Source: Musa acuminata AAA Group | Lineage: Eukaryota > Streptophyta > Magnoliopsida > Zingiberales > Musaceae | NCBI RefSeq assembly: GCF_036884655.1 | Contig: NC_088355.1 | Span: 37,314,501 to 37,378,500 of the forward strand | Direction: 5' to 3' | Length of the DNA: 64,000 nt | Shown here: in pieces, positions 33,385-46,900 of the stretch | Layout: every line of letters begins with the position of its first letter | Numbering within the stretch: position 1 is the first letter of the stretch | Translations under genes and position numbers: made by a program | The notes under the pieces: model-generated | Told to the model about the DNA's origin: nothing | The model's database searches: none | The model's input: the letters and a program-made list of their open reading frames with translations, nothing else

Positions 33385-34332
33385 TGGTTGTGCAGAAACT
33401 GTAACTTACTTCGGAGAATACATAGACAGCAAAAACACCATTTTCTGTGACAGTATTAACAAAGTCAAAGGAGATGGAAAATAGTAAATGAATGAACGAA
33501 GGTACCACCAAGAAGGTTGTTTGTATGTCACTGTCCGCACTAAGTTAAAGGAGACGGTGGCATGGCTGGACGATAGTAAATGAATGCATGGAGGTACCAC
33601 CAAGACAGCTTCAGAGAAACACATCATCTCCTCGTGTTTCAGCGTGCTCTGCTTCGTCGTTATCAGTCTTCGTTGGCATCTTAATAGCTAGGAAAGAAAC
33701 GGGAACACGCTCTCATCACTACTTCGCATCCCCTTTAATTTGACCTGTGATGGAAGGTACAGATTGCCCTTCTGTACAGTTTTCTCGAGGGAGGTCGAGA
33801 AAACTTTAGCCAAAAAGAAAAATGATAAGATTAATAATAAAAAAATATATCAAAAATTAACGTAATACTATGGTTCGATAACTCTATTAATGCAAGAAAT
33901 TATTTTTTCTTCAGCTAACCCAAACTCAAAGTCTAAAATCACTTAGCACACTCTCTCACCTAAATCCATTAAACCTTTTTTTCAATCCTCTAGATTTATT
34001 AGAGAAAAACCCTTATAAGCATCGTCTCTCTTTCTTACATCAAAATCTTGAGATTAAATATATATTTATAGGAATAAATTTTAATTCTTTAATGATTATT
34101 CCTAGTCTCTAATCTAAATTATAATCCTCATCCATCAAAAAATTCAAATTTAATTAAAACTCATCTCAAGTAGCTAGAATTTAATTAAAACTCCTCCCAA
34201 GCAGTTAAAACCTAATTACAACTCCTAAAATATTTTCGACTCTAATAATTCCTACCTTGGTGAGTATTTTTTCACTTTTTGCCTTATATACAAAACTAAA
34301 CCATTGACTTAAAGAATTACTCACATCTATAT
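33385..34332 (-). repeat. Third copy of SABATH upstream module, proximal part, without a gene
   Basis: Begins CACTGTGGTTGTGCAGAA and aligns with gene A from about 9400 upward and with gene B at about 24640 upward. The gene that should start to its left is absent; the copia fragment begins instead. It reads as the orphaned promoter of a lost SABATH copy, or as the original far-upstream region of gene C. Confidence 0.7.
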
Positions 34333-34732
34333 TGTTAGTCTGGCAAGTTTCATAGTCCTACATCGAAAAAATCAGACTTGTTATTTCCTATTAAAACTAT
34401 AAATAATGGTTTGAGATTTGAAGTCAGATGCACCACAAGTGTTTATTTTGGGTTTAAGTCCATACTCAGTTAAATAGTTTGGGTTTATAGTTGAGGTTTT
34501 TCTTGTTTAATATTTTCGAGTGTTTTATGGCCTAGGAACATCTTCCTAAGGCATTTGTAATAGTCTCTTTTATTGTAGTGATTTGCTCCTCTTTTGTTCG
34601 TGTAGGTGAAGGTTAATTGACCGAACCATGTAAATCTAGTGTTATTATCATTTCTTTTATTCTTCCGCTTTATTGTCTTTATTGGATTACCAAAAGTACC
34701 CTTTGGTAAATATCCTGAGGCTAGCTCTAACA
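34333..34732 (+). mobile_element. Solo LTR (family of the 31.5-kb copia)
   Basis: A 400-bp LTR starting TGTTAGTCTGG and ending GCTCTAACA, with a perfect 5-bp target-site duplication TATAT (34328-34332 and 34733-34737). The gene A module at about 10345-10365 shows the empty site (CATCTATATGAATTG). Same family as LTRs 31541-31971 and 37689-38103, which lie in the opposite orientation. Confidence 0.93.
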
Positions 34733-34737
34733 TATAT

Positions 34738-35835
34738 GAATTGAATTGGTTCATGATCCAACACCAAATTCCAACAAACCTACTAATGAATCGTATATAG
34801 CTGCATTAAGTCAATGATACTACTTGATTCAAAAAAGAGACATTCATCTCACTTATCTTACTATTACTGGATTTTTTCCCGAATAATTATCTACATCCTA
34901 AAAATCATAATTATGATCATTTATTTATTGCAAATAAAACTTATTGTTATATGTATTTATCATCCCCTAACTTATTTTCAGCACTTTGATGTCTTTACTA
35001 TTTATTTCCATATGATACAACCCTTGATGCAATCTTTCATTCAACAGGACCATGAAACCCTTAGTACACCAGTAGCTACAACTCCCTACCTACTATTAAT
35101 AGTAATAATAATAATAATAATATGTAATAAAAAAGAAAACTCTTAAGATTAATAATAAATAAAAATAAAAAAACCCTAAGATTAATATTAAAAAATATAT
35201 TTAAAAAGTCGACACAAGATTTAGCATTCTTCCACAACCCCCTACCTATGTTCATGGAAAAAAAATAAATAAATTCTTAACTATATGAGAAAAATTAGTA
35301 CAAGGGATTACTCTCACTTGAGTTAACCCAAACCGAAGCCAAAAACACTTAGTACACTCCCTCACATAAATAAGAAAAATAAATTTCTTAATATTTTCTA
35401 GATCCTCTAGAGAGATACACTCTAAAGTACCTTACCTCTACCTCTCAAATCTTAGGACTCAGTATATATTTATAAGAATAAATCCTGATAACTATACTTC
35501 TAGAATCATTAATCCAAATTCTAATCATAATCTATCAAAATATTTAAATTTAAGTAAGATAAATTTATTTGTATAGACTGGTGGGTCAATATTAACACCA
35601 AATCATCAGTGATGGAATTGAAATTATTAAATCTTTATCATAATTGGGTCACTATGTGGTGGAGATAGAACTAACAATGATTTAACATCTTATCCTAATA
35701 GGATTTATGTCTAACACGTGGATTAACTTGAGGTTTAGAGAAGCAGTTAATCAATTTTGCCCTCTATGTCTGGATTTAGATTCTTAGTTCTCCACATCAT
35801 GACATTAATCCTTTAAGCTTTTGTGCAATAGTTAA
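34738..35835. repeat. Third copy of SABATH upstream module, distal part
   Basis: Continues the alignment with about 10355-11400 (ATGAATTGAATTGGTTCATGATCC through the CTCCACATCAT block). Homology fades near 35835. No gene seen. Confidence 0.65.
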
Positions 35836-36712
35836 ATTGCTCTTCAATTATTGGCTTTCATATTCGGACATGTCTGCACCACAAACAACCGACGCCCACA
35901 AAGCTAAGTTCCTTTTTCGAGGAATCACTTTGCATTATTGTGAATGCGTGAATCGTATGTCAAATACTAAATAGTTGCACACCTCATCTCTCACTTTCTA
36001 ATCCGCCGTTATAGTACAGACCTGATTATCCACTTACCTAAGTCTCTCACTTTCATATCCTTATCTAATAAATACAGACTATTAGATTATATTATTATAT
36101 TTTAATTAAATAAAATATATTTTAAACATGATTAGATTCTAATTATGGTTATTAATCAATAAAAAAACTTAATTATAATAGTATTTCTTAGGAGATAGAT
36201 CTTGATCGAAAAAACTCTCCTAATTATTTATCCTACCCTCTTTCTACTCTTATTTATAAATAGACATAACCTTATAAGGACTAAACACATGATGTGTGGA
36301 TATATGGATAAGTGAATACATGATATCTTCTCTCATCACCTTTTAATCATGTGAACTAGTCATTGAGATGTTATAGATTTTCTCTCATCTCTTCTAAGTT
36401 ATGTGAACTAATCATTGAAAGATTATATATCTTTTCTCATCATTCTTTTGTCCTTAATCGATTACTCATAGCGGTCCTGTGAAGTTAGGAAGAGAGGAGA
36501 AGGCGAGTCTAGTTCTACTTATAGATCGACATTGCTATACCTTTCGGATCCGATAATGGTATACTTGTAGATCAGATAAAAGCTTTTTGAATGACTTTGA
36601 AAGGTATATATCATAAATTTGATCTATTGTTATTTGATTTTATATTTTAATATTAATTTTTTTTCTCATAACATAAGGATATATTTTTTTTGCTCACAAT
36701 CGGTATCAGAGT
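35836..36712 (+). mobile_element. Probable LTR and primer-binding site of an unassigned copia element
   Basis: The sequence up to CTCACA (36698) is followed by CGGTATCAGAG (36701-36711), the tRNA-Met-type primer-binding site of copia elements, so an LTR should end at 36698. A TATTTATAAATAG promoter-like motif lies near 36249-36261, consistent with an LTR. The left limit is uncertain (the LTR may begin near 36000) and there is no coding region after the site. Confidence 0.4.
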
Positions 36713-37672
36713 TATGTTTGTAAAATCAAATATTTTATATCTATTTGTTAGCACCTTTCGATCACGAAAAAGTATTATTTGGTTTTTATTTATGATGCAT
36801 GAACAATTTATCTATATTGTCAATCTGCTTTTCTATCCCGTTTGTTTTATCACCTGCTTGCAAGTGATGTGAGATACCTCATGCTTGATCGATGGACCAT
36901 CGTCGACAACCTTCCTGTTGAATCTCGTATTTTGATGATGAAACCACTTGATATGTGTTTACGTTTTAATCTGCGTTTTGAGTGATGCAAGATACTTCGA
37001 TCAGGATGAGACAATTAAAGCAGGAAAAATCATGTTGTGCTGGAGGAACATGTTAGAAGATTGGACGTCGGGCCGGTGGATCGGTCGATGTATCGACAGA
37101 AGGCTTCGGGCCATAGACTCGAGCATTGGGCCAAGAAGAGCGGGTATTGTGCTAAGGATATCGGAGTTGCGGAGTCAACTGACCGATTGGGCAATAGGCC
37201 GTAGGAGAGGACGATGCGCCGAAGAATCAGACAAAGCGTCGAGGGACCAATGACATGCCGGACAACTTGGTTAATTGCTTAGGATTAATTGTCTCGATCG
37301 AAGTTTTGTTTTACATGTGCAGGATTAACTAAGACATGCAGTAGGAGTTGCGCCGGAGTCAAGACTATGATCACGTTAGGAGTTCGAGAGTTCGATGGAA
37401 GTCCGGATGGTCATCAGAGGTTCTACGAGAACAAATCCGAGAAGTCCAGGATCTTGCTAAAAGAAGCTCATCGAAACTCGCCAAGTGGATCGTCGCAAGT
37501 CCAGGAGTTTACCGGAAGTCCGCAGGAGCATCACCGAGGGTTCATCGGATGATCGATGGAAGCTCGCCGGAAGAAGCGATTGACGCACCGGAGCAAGTTG
37601 CAGTAAATGTCTATCAAATTTCTCGACAACAATCTTTGTTATTGTCACCGTTGCCAAAAGATCCTGAAGCCA
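36713..37672. other. Repeat-like sequence, unclassified
   Basis: Starts AT-rich. From TGTTGAATCTCG at 36916 it becomes GC-richer with many TCG/CGG-rich short motifs (GTCGGGCCGG, GGATCGGTCG). The style resembles a long LTR of a large copia or gypsy element, but no second LTR or coding domain is present. ORFs of 87-110 codons here show no recognisable domain. Confidence 0.35.
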
Positions 37673-38103
37673 AGCTCTGATACTAGTTTGTTAGAGCTAG
37701 CCCTAGGAAATTTACTAAAGGGTAATTTTGGTAACCCAACAAAGATATTAAAACGAAAAGATAAAAGCGACAAGAACACCAAATTTACGTGGTTCGGTCA
37801 ATTGACCTTGACCTATATCCACAGACGAAAGAGGAGCAAATCACTACTATAAAAGAGAGACTATTACAAATGCCTTAGAAAGATATTCATAGGCCATAAA
37901 ACACCCGAAAATACTAAACAAGAAAAAACCCAAACTATAAGCCCAAACTATTTAATTGAGTGTGGACTTAAACCCAAATCAAACACTTAGGTTTTTCTTG
38001 TGGTGCATCTGATTTCAAAGTCCAGACCCTTATTTATAGTTCCAATAAGAGATAACAAGCCTTATTTTCCCGATGTTGGACTATGGGACTTGCCAAACTA
38101 ACA
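37673..38103 (-). mobile_element. Isolated LTR with primer-binding site (family of the 31.5-kb copia)
   Basis: LTR 37689-38103 (TGTTAGAGC...CTAACA) with TAGTATCAGAGC on the minus strand at 37673-37684 as a primer-binding-like site. It is therefore the 5' LTR of a minus-strand element whose interior is missing. It differs from LTR 31541-31971 by about 10 percent, so the two may not come from one insertion. Confidence 0.75.
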
Positions 38104-38823
38104 CTTTTCTGTTCATCATCTCAAAGACATATGTCACTGATGATGTGGTTGTGCATTCTTCGAGGGAAATATAACCACAACAGTATCACCAATGTAGATA
38201 AAGAATAAAAGGACATTAGAGAGGAGGAGTATCATGGTTAGCCCGTCTCTGAAGAGCTTGCTTGCTAGGTCAGAGGTCAGAAACTTTCAACCCTAGACTT
38301 TTAGAATGCTGTAGTGGAGCAACATCCTCCACCGACCGGTAGCATTATTGCACGAAGACCATGGTTAACCTGTCTCTGAAGACCTTGCTTAATAGGTCAG
38401 AAACACACCGATTCCAACCCTAGACTTTTAAGAATGCTACGGTGGAGCAACATCCTCCACTGATCGGTAGCATTGTTGCAACAGAGCCTATGACCAACAA
38501 AACAAGACGTTTATGATCATATTATGGTGATCAACCACCTCTTTAAGTTTGCTTTCGAGAAGCTTTCAGGTTACTTAGCTCTCAGACTCCATAGCCAGCC
38601 ATCCTTGTAAGTGACTCGCTAAAATTCAATCGAGGCTCCGCTGTCATGTCGTCAGCACAAGTTACAGGAAACCCTAATGGGATGCCAAGTCGAAGATGAG
38701 CGGACCCTTTTTTGTGCACCTTTTGGTGTTCATCGTGTACTATATAGCTAGCAACAAGACAGTAGACGTACATTTCAATGATCCCGGTACTTCCATGAAG
38801 GTTGCACCTCCCAACTTAAATCT
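38104..38823. other. Spacer with a 125-bp imperfect tandem repeat
   Basis: Two adjacent units, about 38234-38357 and about 38360-38485, each run from CATGGTTA(G/A)CC to CGGTAGCATT(A/G)TTGCA, with similar length and about 85 percent identity by eye. The remainder has a 63-codon ORF without recognisable similarity. No gene called. Confidence 0.65.
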
Positions 38824-41800
38824 CGTTGGGCTAAAAGCCCATGAATTCAGTCCATGATGAGCTTTAACAGCCCATAATCCATCCCCTTTAATCTAATCCT
38901 AGATCAAATTAGAGGGATGTGGGTGGCTGCGAAAAGAGTAAGAAAAATTATAGCAGCACGATGAGAAAAACTGCAACGAAGATCAAATTGCAGCAACAAC
39001 TTGGTTCAAAAAAAGGTAGAAAAATAAGAGAAAGAAATGGAGGAAAACAAGGACAACGTAGAGAGACTGTTCTTAATCATATAGTAGTGTTATCATCTTA
39101 TGTTAGATCAGATCTACAGTAAATTCTTGTTGTGATTACTTGGGGAGAATTTAAATATTATGCATAGTGACGTGATCATTGTATCCCAATTATTCTCTTA
39201 TGATTGTTGCTAAGACTTTGGGCAAGAGATTGAGAATTGTATATTTATTATTCTTATAGTAGATTATCTCTAGTTTGCCCCGTGGCTTTTACCCTTCACT
39301 TTGGAGGGGTTTTCTATGTAAATCTTGGTGTCATATTTGATTGTGATTTTCATTTAATTCTGATGCGTGTTACGGCCTGCAAGTATTTATTTCTATACAA
39401 AGTTTATTTCTCTTTATATCCCATCAATTGGTATTAGAGTAGAGTTGTGGTGATTTATTTTTTGTATTCAGAAATGGAGGCCAGTAGTGTTTCTCATATG
39501 ATTAGCTTGAATGGAAACAATAGGATGATATGGAAACCAAGAATTGAAGATCTCTTGTATTGTAAAGATTTATATGGACCTTTGCAGGGGGATAGTGCAA
39601 AACCCACAACTATGACAGATGATGAGTGGAAGAGATTAGATTAAAAAATAATTGGGTTTATTCGATAGTGGCTCTATGATAGTGTCTTTCACCATGTTTC
39701 TACTGAAAGTTCTACATATTCTCTTTGGAAAAAGTTGGAAGGTCTCTATGAAAGAAAAACAGTTGGCAACAAAGCTTTCTTGATCAGAAAACTTGTAACC
39801 CTAAAATATAAAGAGGGTGCTTCTATTGCTGAGCATTTGAATGAAATGTAGAGTATCACTAACTAGTTATTCTCTATGAAAATATCTCTTGATGATGAGT
39901 TGCAAGTAATGTTACTTCTCAATTCATTACTAGAAAGTTGGGAGACACTAGTGGTTTCCCTCAGTAATTTTGCACAATATGGTGTTATCACCATGAGTCA
40001 AGTAACAAGTTGTTTATTGAATGAGGAGTTGAGATGAAAGAATTCAACAACATCTTAGAATGATTCACATATACTTATCTCAAAGAACAAAGGAAGGTCA
40101 AAGTCTAAGAATAGAAGCAATTCACGTATTGGTAGAAGCAAGTCAATATTAAGAAAAGATATTGTTTACAATAACTATGGTGAGAAAGGATATTACAAGA
40201 ATCAATATGAGCAACCTAAGAAAAGAAAGAAAGAGAAAAAAGAAGTGGAGTCTATAGAGTCAAAAGATAATATTGCAACTATAGTGCAGGGTAGTGATTA
40301 TTTGATTTTGTCTTCTTCTGATGATATTTTTTCTTATGTGTGTCAGGATCTTGAGGGAGTAATTAACACATGTGCTTCTTATCATACTACACCACGAATA
40401 AAGTTTTTTGCTACATACAGGTCTGGAAATTTTGGTGTTGTCAAGATGGGCAACTATAGCATGGCAAACATCATTGGCATGGGTGATATCTACATAAAGA
40501 CCAACCTTGGCTACAAGTTGGTGCTTAAGGATATGAGACATATAGTTGATTTGAGGCTGAATTTAATTTCAGTTAGAAGATTAGATGAAGATTATGATAG
40601 CAGATTTCACAAAGGGTAATGGAAGCTCAATAAGAGTTCTCTTATTGTAGCTAATGGAAAGAAATGTCACACCTTATACAGTTTATAGGGCAAAGCTTAT
40701 GATAAGCAACTGAATGTTATAGAGAAAGACTTCAGTATAGAGTTATGACATAGGTGACTGGGACACATGAGCGAGAAGGGGCTGCAAGCTCTTTCAAAGA
40801 GAGAGGTATTGTCAGACCTCAGAAATGCATATTTGAACCCTTGTATTAATTGTTTGGCTAGTAAACAACATAGAGTTTCATTTATTAGTCCTACTTTATC
40901 TAGAAAAATGTATGTCTTAGACCGTGTTTATACATATGGATGTGGTCATTTGAGAACAAAAACTCCTGGTGGATCTGTTAATGTTCCTAACATCAGTGAT
41001 GCACTTTATTTTGTCACTTTATAAATAATTTTTCCAGGAAAGTTTGGGCCTATGCTATGAAGACCAAAGATCAAGTTATTAATGTCTTAAAAAAATTTCA
41101 TACCAGAGTTGAAAGGGAGACAGAAAGGCAATTGAAATGAATAAGATCAGATAATGATGGTGAGTATACAGGATTATTTAATGATTATTGTATATCACAT
41201 GAGATCCAACAAGAGATGACAGTTCTTGGTACACCTCAGTATAATGCAATTACAGAGAGGATGAACTGCATCATCATGGAAAAAATCAGATGTATGCTTT
41301 CATAGGCCAAGCTATTCAAAAAGTTTTAGGATGAGGCTTTGAGGACTGTAGTTGATGTGATCAACTTATCACCATGTACAACCCTAGATGGTGATGTTGT
41401 AGAGCATGTATGATCAGGGAAATATGTTTCCTATAGGTATTTGAGAGTGTTTGGTTGTTGTGTATTTGCACATGTTCTCAATAAGAGGTCCAAGTTAGAT
41501 GGTAAGACTAAATAATGTATTTTTCTTGGCTACTCACATGATCAGTTTGGTTACAAGTTTTAAGATCCAGAAAAGCAAAAGGTATTTAGACGTAGAGATG
41601 TAGTCTTCTTAGAGAATCAAACCTTTGAGGATTTGAAGAAGAAGGCACCAACCAAGACTTCTGCAGAAGGATTAGCATATTGTGACCCAGTTACACCTCC
41701 AGTATATCAGGGTGATGGGGAGATGTGTAGAAAGATGGTATAGAGCCTGATGTTGATCTACCTATAGGATATGTTAAGCAAGAAGAAGTTAGAGAGGAAC

Positions 41801-43633
41801 TTCCTACATAGCCTCAGTTGAGAAGATCCTCTAGACAACGTCAACCTTCAAGAAGATACTCTACAAAGGAGTATGTGATGCTTACTAATGCAGGTGAACC
41901 AGAGAGTTACTAAGAAATAGCTGAAAGTGAGCAGAAAAAGAAGTAGTTAGTTGTTATGCAGAAAGAGATGGATGCTCTTCAGAAGAACCATACATATGAT
42001 TTGGTGCAACTACCAAATGGAGAAGGCCTTGAAGAACAAGTAGGTTTTTAGGTTAAAGACTTAAGAATATTATTCTCAACTAATGTACAAAGCTAGATTG
42101 GTTGTGAAAGGCCTTGGTCAAAAGAAAAGTATCGATTTTGAAGAGATTTTTTCTCCTGTTATTAAAATATCTTCTATTCGTGTTGCTCTTGGTATTGCTG
42201 CTAGCCAGGACTTGGAGGTTGAGTTGTTAGATGTGAAGATAGCTTTCTTTCATGGTGATTTGGAGGAGGAAATTTATATGAAGCAACCAGAAGGTTTCAA
42301 AGTCAAAGGTAAAGAGAACTTTGTCTGCAAGTTGAGGAAGAGCTTGTATGGGCTGAAGTAAGTTTCAAGACAATAGTATAGAAAGTTTGATTCATTTATG
42401 ACAAAAAATAGATACAAAAGAATGACTTCATATCATTGTGTGTACATTTGGTGAGAATTTTATTATTTTCTTACTATATGTTGATGACATGCTTATTCTT
42501 AGGAAAGATATATTTACAATTGATAGGTTGAAGAAGAAACTGAGTGAGTCTTTTGCAATGAAGGACATGGGGCCAACAAAGCAAATACTAGGTATACAGA
42601 CTTCTCGTGACAGTAAAAATAAGAAATTTTGGTTGTCACAAAAAAAATACATCGAGAAGATATTGGAGAGATACAAAATTAGTTGTTTCTCCTCTTGTAG
42701 GTCACTTCAAATTGTGTTCAGAACAGAGTCCGTCAAGTGATGAAGAGAAGGAGAAAATATAAAAAGTTCCTTATGCTTCAATAGTTAGAAGTTTAATGTA
42801 TGTAATGGTATGTACGAGGTCGGACATCGCATATGCAGTGGGTGTTACTAGTAGATTTCTTGCAAATCCAAACAAAGAGCACTAGACAAGTAGATTTTTA
42901 GATACCTCGGAGGGAGCTCTAAGGTTTGTTTAAGCTTTGGAGGTGGATCACCTGTGTTGACAGGTTACACATATGCAAATATAATAAGAGATATTGATAC
43001 GAGAAAGTCCACTTCATGTTATGTACTTACTTTTGCAGGGGGGCGGTGTCATGACAATCCAAGTTGCAAAGGTATATTGCTCTCTCTACCATAGAGACAG
43101 AATATATTGCTGCTATAGAGATATGCAAAGAAATGTTATGGATGAAAGAATTCTTATAAGAATTGGGGCTAAAACAAAAAAACTATGCGGTGCATTATGA
43201 TAGCCAGAGTGTCATCCATTTGTGTAAGAACACAACTTTTCATTCTAAGTCGAAGTATATAGATGTTAGATCTACAATAGTGTTATCAATCATCTAGTAG
43301 TGTTATCATCTCATATTAGATCAGATCTACAGTATATTCTTGCTGTGATTACTTAGGGAGAATTTAGATATTGTGCACAGTGACGTGATCATTTATCCCA
43401 GTTATTCTCTTGTGATTGTTACTAGGGTTTTGGACAAGAGATTGAGATTTGTATATTTATTATTCTTATAGTGGATATCTCTAGTTTGTCTCGTGGTTCT
43501 TACCCTTCACTTTGGAGGGGTTTTCCATGTAAATCTTGGTGTCATATTTGATTGTGATTTTCATTTAATTTTGTTGCGTGTTACGGCCTGTTAGTATTTA
43601 TTCCTATATAAAGTTTATTTCTCCTTATATCCA
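38824..43633 (+). mobile_element. Degenerate full-span Ty1/copia element
   Basis: 5' LTR 38824-39426 (CGTTGGG, a mutated TGTTGGG, to ATCCCATCA) is followed by primer-binding-like TTGGTATTAGAG (39428-39439). Gag starts at 39474 (MEASSVSHM). Remnants of protease, pre-integrase, integrase, RT with YVDDMLI near 42480, and RNase H follow in order with many stops. The 3' LTR is truncated: RNase H sequence runs into mid-LTR near 43270, so polypurine tract and LTR start are deleted. From 42015 the element is part of the segmental duplication. Same broad Tnt1/Tork-like group as the gene B element, but much older. Confidence 0.9.
39474..43230 (+). pseudogene. Decayed copia gag-pol
   Basis: The longest open pieces are 40245-40619 (protease region; VINTCASYHTT stands where VIDSGASFHVT is usual, so the catalytic Asp and Gly are lost), 40767-41024 (pre-integrase, LxSKQHRVSF) and 42083-42361 (RT, with DFEEIFSPV and KSLYGLK). 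Frameshifts and stops such as TAG in place of CAG are frequent. No function expected. Confidence 0.88.
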
Positions 43634-43960
43634 ATTAAAGTTTAGATCATATTTGTATATCATTTAATGTGATTATATACACACGAATATACATATGAGG
43701 ATATAAGAAACTAATTTTTGTGATAGAAAAAGAAAGAAAAAAAATATGTGTTTCTTAATAACTGAAATATCAGTACCCAATGAACGTTTAAAGATAGTCA
43801 CACGATTTTATTTTATTTTCAGATAATAATAATGCAGTCTATCTCACGAAGAATATTATGGATTTACATGAGTTCAATTATAACGTCTATTGGAAAGAGT
43901 TGAACACATGCTGATAAAGAGTAATTAAATGACAAATGTTGCTCCCATGGCATTGCAGGT
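43634..43960. other. 3' flank of SABATH gene A'
   Basis: Copy 2 of 5138-5461. Divergent from copy 1 up to about 43795, nearly identical afterwards. No gene seen. Confidence 0.5.
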
Positions 43961-46900
43961 TCACCAAGCCGCAGCACCATCGCCGTCAGCCTCCTCCTCC
44001 TCCTTCTTCTTCTTCTTCTTCAAGGAAATGACAAATAGGTAGTGCTTACTTTTCTGTTGAAGGAGATGCCTGGAGACATTGGCTGCATATATAGAGAATA
44101 ACTCATCCAGTATGGCATCCCCGAAATGCTCTTCAATCAAGGGTTGAAACGCTGCTCTCACATATCCTGCGACGTTCTTTCCGCTTGCTATACTGTCGAA
44201 TGCAGCGGAATCATCATCCGAGTCATCAAACGGGTCCCAATTAGCCTCAAAGATCTGTGCTTGTTCTAAATCAAACAGGTCTTCCCTATGGATCACTGCC
44301 TTTACTTCTTCCATGGAAGGTGCATAATACGGCAAATTGAAGGTCACCAGTTTGTCCTCCTCTATGATTCCCTGGACAATAATGTCGCCAAACCATCAAG
44401 AGGGTATGAAAGGTTAAAGTGCATTCCCTCCAATTTATTTCTTTGGGATTGTGTTTGCTCACTATTTATTTCTTTACACTTGAACTATGTTCTCTTTCTT
44501 GTTTCTGTTGGAGCATGACATGGCCATGCTTCTGACCAGATCGATCCAAGTCCACTAAATTTTTATGAGCAAGAAGGGTGCAATGCTGTTTATTTTCCTC
44601 TTTCTTCCCCGTTCTACTACTACTTGTGATGATGTAAATATTTGATTCTCCACCTCCCTCACATCCTATCATCTGTAATTAATTGGAGGATGATGGATTT
44701 AAACTGTTAAGATTAATTTAAATAGTTAGAATTAGATAAAATAAAAGAAAAAATTAGATTTAAATATATAGATTAGGATAAAAATATTTATTGAGGTATG
44801 ATAGATTTTTTTATTATTTTAAAAAATTTATATTTTATCTTTTAGTCAATATAAATATGTGCTCTTGGATCAATCCAAAATATCGTAGATTGAAATTACT
44901 TATAGTTCCTTCTACTATTCTTTTTCTGAAGTTCTATAGGAAAGTCAACAATATGATATCATAGCCTGATTCAAAGAATATCAATAGAAATATATCGATT
45001 AAAAAAGAAGAGAAAGTTGGTATATCAAAAAAAAAAGATGACAGGAGTAGGTGCTCCTAATCAACTTCTCTCTATCTTCAAATATGATAATTATCAATTT
45101 TAGGTTGTTAAAATGAAAATTTTATTTATCTCATAAGGATTATGAAATTTGGTAGAATATGATTTTGTTAAGTATGATATATAAGATTCTAATATTATTA
45201 AAAATCAAAAATATCATATGAATGAGAATACATAGAAAGATGCAAAAGCCCTCTACATGCTATAATAAATAATAGATAATTCCTTATTTTCCTGAATTAT
45301 GATGACATCAACATCATTAGAAGCCTGAAAAATATTAAAAAGTGTATTTGGAGGCACAAACAAGGTAAAAATTTTAAAGTTTCAAATTCTTTGACATAAA
45401 TTCAAAACTCTTATGATGAAAGATTCTAAATCTATTGTTAATTTCTTCTAAAAAATATCTAAATCAAATGAGATATTATGGTGAAAATCTAAAAGATCAA
45501 TATGTAGTAGAAAAGGTTATATGAAGTTTATCTCAAAATTTGATATGATTTCTACTGATATAGAAGAAGATAAGGATAAAAGTACATTATCTATTGATGA
45601 ATTAGTGGGTTCTCTTTTAATTCATGAACAAAAAGTGAATAGATCTTCAGATGAAACTTTAGAACATGCTCTTGAAATGAAGATAGATTAGAAGAACGAC
45701 AGAAAAAAAAAATTCATAAGTCATATCTCAAGGGAGAGATCAAAATAGCTGAGGTCATGATCAATTAAATGAGGGTCAAAGGAACTCAAACAATGGTAAC
45801 AAAGAAACTCATTGATGTTTTTTATTATTATTTTAAAAAACTTATACTATATATTTTAATCAATATAATTAGGTACTTTATGATCAATCGAAAATACTAC
45901 AGATTAAAAGTACTTCTAGCTTCTTGTACTATTTTCTTTTCTTTCTAATTTTTTTGTAAAAAGGCCAACATAAACAGCTCTCCTGAAATGAAACCATTTG
46001 GTTTGATCTTTTTAATTCTTTTATTTTCTTTTTTGTGTTTTACCATATTCAACTTTGCGGTAAGATAAAGGCCAACCATGCAATAAACATGAACTAGGAA
46101 GGATATGAACTGGTACGTGAAGAAGAAGACGAAGAAGAGAAAGGTACCTGTGATACCAAAGCACTCAGGGCTTCGGCTAACAGGCCGTAAAAGTATCCCA
46201 CATCTCCCGAGGGTGGATAACTCCCTTTCCTTCCTAGAAATGACAATACCATTCTTGCTCCGTAGCTTAGTTCTGCATGACGGCACCTAAGGAACCCTGA
46301 CAAGTCTCTTTGGTGTTGGTCTTGATATGCTTTAACAACTTCCAGTGGGCTTGTCTCTGCAACATAGATGTTCTTATTGTTGAGTGGAACTCCCTGTTCA
46401 CCTTCAGGAACCTGATATTTTCAGAATTAAAAGTAAGTTTGCCTTAGCAAACAAAAGTAACATAGGTTTTGTGTGATGTTTCAAGCAGTCTTCCTTTTCT
46501 TTATGAGGTTAACCATGCTGATGAAGTGAGCGAGCATTTCAGAGAATTTGTTTAGTTATTGGTAGTTAATTAACCGTACCAATCATGGCCGCTTTAAGAA
46601 AGTAAATAATGAAAAAAAACAAAGAAAACAAGTAGAATTCAGATAATAATAGTGTAGCAATTGTCATTTATTAAGAGGAAGGCAACCTGAGAGAGCCAGT
46701 TGAGACAACAGGAAGCGTTGAAGAAGTGGACACTTTGACAAGGGAAAAGCCTGCCGTAGAAGGAACCTGGAACTCCCACGACGTAGTATGGCACCAGCAG
46801 CTTCCCCTTCTCCTCCTCGACCTTCCTCTTGTAATCTCCCAGAGACCGGAAGACGTGATTGAAGTCATTCCCCGGGAGGTCATTCAAGAAGAACAGGATC

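Noticed and set aside
36948..37680. ORFs of 87-110 codons as host genes
   Set aside because: Overlapping frames in a compositionally unusual repeat-like segment, no recognisable domain, no splice structure and no second copy to show constraint.
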